The translations under genes were made by a program, and so were the position numbers. From positions 1 to 60,395 of IMG/VR virus record IMGVR_UViG_3300032116_000204: DNA of 60,395 nt; one strand, 5' to 3'. The stretch comes from a virus. The notes under the pieces are model-generated. The model worked only from the letters and a program-made list of their open reading frames with translations, had not been told where the DNA came from and did not search any database. Below are positions 57,991 to 60,395 of the stretch, in pieces (the stretch's first letter is position 1; each line of letters starts with the position of its first letter).

Positions 57991-59618
57991 GCGGGTGGTT
58001 GTTCGGTGGGTTGGGGTTCAGCCATCTGCTGGCTGGTGGCCGCGGCATTGGCCAGCTTTTGCGGGTCGGCCATGCCGCTCGCCATTGCTTGCTGAACCAT
58101 TGCGGCCTGCTGCTGGGCTTGCTGTTCCTGCGCCAGCTGCTCTTCCGTCTTGACCAGGCCGATGATGTCCATGCCCATGGCGCCGGCCAGACGGCGGATG
58201 AGCTCAGCCGGCATCACATAGGTGGCGATGCCCTCGGGCCCCAGCGATTGCTGAAGGATGGTCATGAAGCGAGCGGTCTTCTCCAGGTCATTGCCGCGGC
58301 CAACAGCAGCCAGGCCGACGCTGACCACCGGCTGAACCAGCCCCTCCGGCAGCTTGGGCAGCTTGCCCCTGCGGGTCAGGATCGCCAGCTTGCGGGAGAC
58401 GTAGGGCTGCTGGAACTCAGTGGTGAGGATGGCGTAGATCGAGCCGAGTGAGTTCTCGATCTGCAATGCCTGCAGCCTGACCTCTTCTGCTGTGGTGCGT
58501 TCCGAGTCGCGCACGTCGGCGAGCATGAAAGCCTGAGCCAGCCGGGCCTCGATTCGTGCCAGGCCCTGGGCCGCGACGTTGAGATCGGCGGCCTTGTTCA
58601 CCTGGATGGTGAAGACGTCATCGGGGTTGCCGGGCAGGTAGGCGCCGTTGGGGGCCTCGGCCAGCTTCTTGGGGTTGGCGATCCCACTGGGTTTGACCAG
58701 GTGCTTCACCTGGGCTGACACCAATGAGCCCTCGGCAATGGCCTGGCTCAAGGCCTCAGCGGTTTGCAGGTCCGCGATGCAGGCCGCTTCGACGTAGCCA
58801 GGGGAATAGCCCTGGCCGTCGATCCGGTACATCCGCAGCGGCAGCCAAGGTGATTCGCTGACGCTGGCAGTCCCGCGAGAGCCAGGGATCTCCTGGTCTT
58901 TGATCTCCTGATACCACTTGACCTTTTTCCCTTCCCACTCGATGTGGGTGTAGAGCCGAACGACACGCTCGTACTCCGGGGTCACGTCGTCATCGACGAT
59001 GCCCTGTACCTCGCCGTCTTCTTCCTCGAGCAGTTGACGTGCGTTGCTGGGCAGCGATTCAACCGACAGCTGTTCGCAGACGATTGCTTCGATGGGGTTG
59101 CCCATCAGGTCGCGGCGGCACACGTAGCGGTTGAGGTGAAAGCACTTCAACCCCTCATCTGACACGTACATCAGCACGTTGCCGCTAACGATCAGGTGCA
59201 GCAGCATCTCGTGGACTGCCACCCGGTCGTTGCTGGTCTCGATGCTGCGCAGCACCGCCCGCTCGAGCCGGGCTAGGGCCAGATCGAACTCGCTCTTGGC
59301 ACGGCCCAGCTCCTCTGGTGTGGAACCGGCCGCCTGCATCTGCTGCTCGTTCTTGGCCATCTCGATCTCGTCGATCGTGAAGCGGAAGAACGTCTCAGTC
59401 GGCGGCAGCAACGCCAACAGCAAACGGCTGGCCAAGTTGTGAACGCCCCGGGCGCCGATGCCATTCCACGGCAAGGGAAATGTCTGGTTGTCGTTGGGGT
59501 ACGGCTCGTCGCTGACCGGGATCAGATACGGCAGCGTCAGCCGCGAAGCAGTCCGGGCCCGCTCGAGGTAGTAGTTCCGGTCTGACTCCAGGGCCCGGTA
59601 ACGCTTTTCGCAGCTCAT
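57987..59618 (-). CDS. Portal (head-tail connector) protein (right cassette)
   Basis: A 543-residue T7 gp8-class portal (T7: 536). Landmarks: RYRALESDRNYYLERARTAS, GIGARGVHNLASRLLLALLP, SGNVLMYVSDEGLKCFHLNR, YSPGYVEAACIADLQTAEAL. It starts MSCEKRYRAL 2 bp after the preceding coiled-coil gene. It is diverged from the left portal along its whole length, showing that the two cassettes are not a recent duplication. Confidence 0.95.
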   Translation of the reverse strand: MSCEKRYRALESDRNYYLERARTASRLTLPYLIPVSDEPYPNDNQTFPLPWNGIGARGVHNLASRLLLALLPPTETFFRFTIDEIEMAKNEQQMQAAGSTPEELGRAKSEFDLALARLERAVLRSIETSNDRVAVHEMLLHLIVSGNVLMYVSDEGLKCFHLNRYVCRRDLMGNPIEAIVCEQLSVESLPSNARQLLEEEDGEVQGIVDDDVTPEYERVVRLYTHIEWEGKKVKWYQEIKDQEIPGSRGTASVSESPWLPLRMYRIDGQGYSPGYVEAACIADLQTAEALSQAIAEGSLVSAQVKHLVKPSGIANPKKLAEAPNGAYLPGNPDDVFTIQVNKAADLNVAAQGLARIEARLAQAFMLADVRDSERTTAEEVRLQALQIENSLGSIYAILTTEFQQPYVSRKLAILTRRGKLPKLPEGLVQPVVSVGLAAVGRGNDLEKTARFMTILQQSLGPEGIATYVMPAELIRRLAGAMGMDIIGLVKTEEQLAQEQQAQQQAAMVQQAMASGMADPQKLANAAATSQQMAEPQPTEQPPA

Positions 59619-59620
59619 GG

Positions 59621-60109
59621 TCAGCCTCCGATGTTTACGCCGACGCCAGCGCTGCGGCCTGATGAGCCGATGCGCAGGGTCTGAGTAGCGGATGTCGCCT
59701 TGACAGCGGGCTCGGACCCCCGACGGGTGATCGGTGCCGTTGGTGCTTTGGACTGCGCATCACGCCCGGCCAGCACCCGCAGCGATTGCGATGCGGCCTG
59801 CGTGTTCAGCCGGTCTGAAGCGATCTGGGTTTCCTGGGCCCTGCGTGTCTGGTCGATCTGTGCCAGCTGTGCCTGCTCCTCTGCTCGCAAATCAGCTACG
59901 GCTCGCTCTTGTCCGGCCATGGCTTGCTGCTGAGCTTGCTCAAGTCGCTGCCTCTCGGTCTGCTGTGCTGCCACCTGGGCCTGCATCGCTGCAGCCTGGC
60001 GATCAAGCTCGGCCTGGCGTTCACGAGCGATTTGGTTCAGCCGTTCCTGCTCGCGCTTGGCTGCTTCATTGGCGTGATGCTGCCGTCTGCCGGCGTTCCC
60101 AGCGCACAT
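59621..60109 (-). CDS. Gln/Ala-rich coiled-coil protein upstream of portal (right cassette)
   Basis: A 162-residue protein starting MCAGNAGRRQHHANEAAKRE and dominated by Gln/Ala/Arg/Glu heptads; the C-terminus ends GSSGRSAGVGVNIGG. It corresponds to 20519-21049 in the left cassette. The gene just upstream (60112 onward) ends with a similar GTGLNIGV tail, so this looks like a tandem pair. Likely structural; exact role unknown. Confidence 0.65.
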   Translation of the reverse strand: MCAGNAGRRQHHANEAAKREQERLNQIARERQAELDRQAAAMQAQVAAQQTERQRLEQAQQQAMAGQERAVADLRAEEQAQLAQIDQTRRAQETQIASDRLNTQAASQSLRVLAGRDAQSKAPTAPITRRGSEPAVKATSATQTLRIGSSGRSAGVGVNIGG

Positions 60110-60111
60110 GG

Positions 60112-60395
60112 TCAGACTCCGATGTTGAGGCCAGTGCCTGCGCTCATCGCCGTTGCGCCTGGCGCAATCTTGAGCGTGGACTTGTTCTTGTACTTGGGCT
60201 TGGGCGCCTCTGTCGTCTGTGCGTTGGTGGGTTCCGTCATCGTGGTGGTGACGGCATAGGCGGCCTGGCGCTGTGCAGCGGTCTCGGCTGCAGCTCCAAC
60301 ACGCTGAGCTTCCAACTCAGCAGCGGCGGTCAGCCTGTCCTCTTCCAGCCGCTTGCGCTGAGCGTCGGCCTGGGCATTGGCTTGGTCGATTTGCT
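60112..60395 (-). CDS. Second Gln/Ala-rich coiled-coil protein, partial
   Basis: The C-terminal 93 residues of a protein whose frame stays open through the right edge; it reads QIDQANAQADAQRKRLEEDR, later KYKNKSTLKIAPGATAMSAG and ends GTGLNIGV. It resembles the downstream 162-residue protein in composition and C-terminal tail. The true start lies outside the window. Confidence 0.6.
   Translation of the reverse strand, partial: QIDQANAQADAQRKRLEEDRLTAAAELEAQRVGAAAETAAQRQAAYAVTTTMTEPTNAQTTEAPKPKYKNKSTLKIAPGATAMSAGTGLNIGV

Overview
This window is entirely viral. It is a T7-like (podovirus, autographivirus-type) temperate phage sequence, most likely infecting a GC-rich picocyanobacterium of the Synechococcus/Cyanobium type. 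The reasons are the gene order (tyrosine integrase, single-subunit RNA polymerase, SSB, endonuclease I, primase-helicase, 5'-3' exonuclease, ThyX, portal, scaffold, capsid, tail tubes A and B, internal virion proteins, fibres), a half-tRNA attachment core beside the integrase as in integrase-bearing cyanopodoviruses, and a small basic protein of a kind I recall from cyanophages. No photosynthesis or carbon-metabolism genes and no host genes are visible, so the host assignment is an inference.

Layout. (1) 1-27,861, minus strand: a complete T7-like expression, replication and virion cassette (left cassette). Read right to left it runs RNA polymerase, SSB, endonuclease, primase-helicase, zinc ribbon, ThyX, exonuclease, portal, scaffold, capsid, tail tubes, internal virion proteins, fibre, and a LamG/SPRY fibre that runs off the left edge. 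Most genes are coupled by ATGA or TGATG overlaps. (2) 27,914-27,961: the 3' half of a CAT-anticodon tRNA, the probable attachment core. (3) 28,001-32,285, minus strand: integrase and a dozen small early genes separated by repeated hairpin modules. (4) 32,286-33,436: a 1.15-kb divergent control region without convincing genes. (5) 33,437-36,496, plus strand: terminase small and large subunits, two small proteins and an M15-type endolysin, transcribed against the rest. (6) 36,500-60,395, minus strand: small membrane/lysis-type genes, fibre genes and a second complete set of virion genes up to the portal and two coiled-coil proteins at the right edge (right cassette).

The two virion cassettes are collinear but strongly diverged in portal, capsid, scaffold and tail tubes. 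They carry different peptidoglycan hydrolases and differ in whether the giant internal virion protein is fused (2,249 aa on the left) or split (1,095 + 1,014 aa on the right). In contrast, the LamG/SPRY fibre and the C-terminus of the tail fibre are nearly identical at DNA level. The simplest reading is two related phages head to tail (tandem prophages or a concatemer joined at the half-tRNA core), sharing a recently exchanged receptor-binding module. A single phage with two morphogenesis modules, or an assembly chimera across the shared fibre sequence, cannot be excluded from the sequence alone.

Only one replication module is visible and it has no DNA polymerase gene in the usual place, which instead holds an NrdR/Ogr-like zinc ribbon and ThyX. 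The left giant virion protein carries a ParB-like segment and an HEAFH metallopeptidase-like segment, making it look like a polyvalent protein delivered with the genome.
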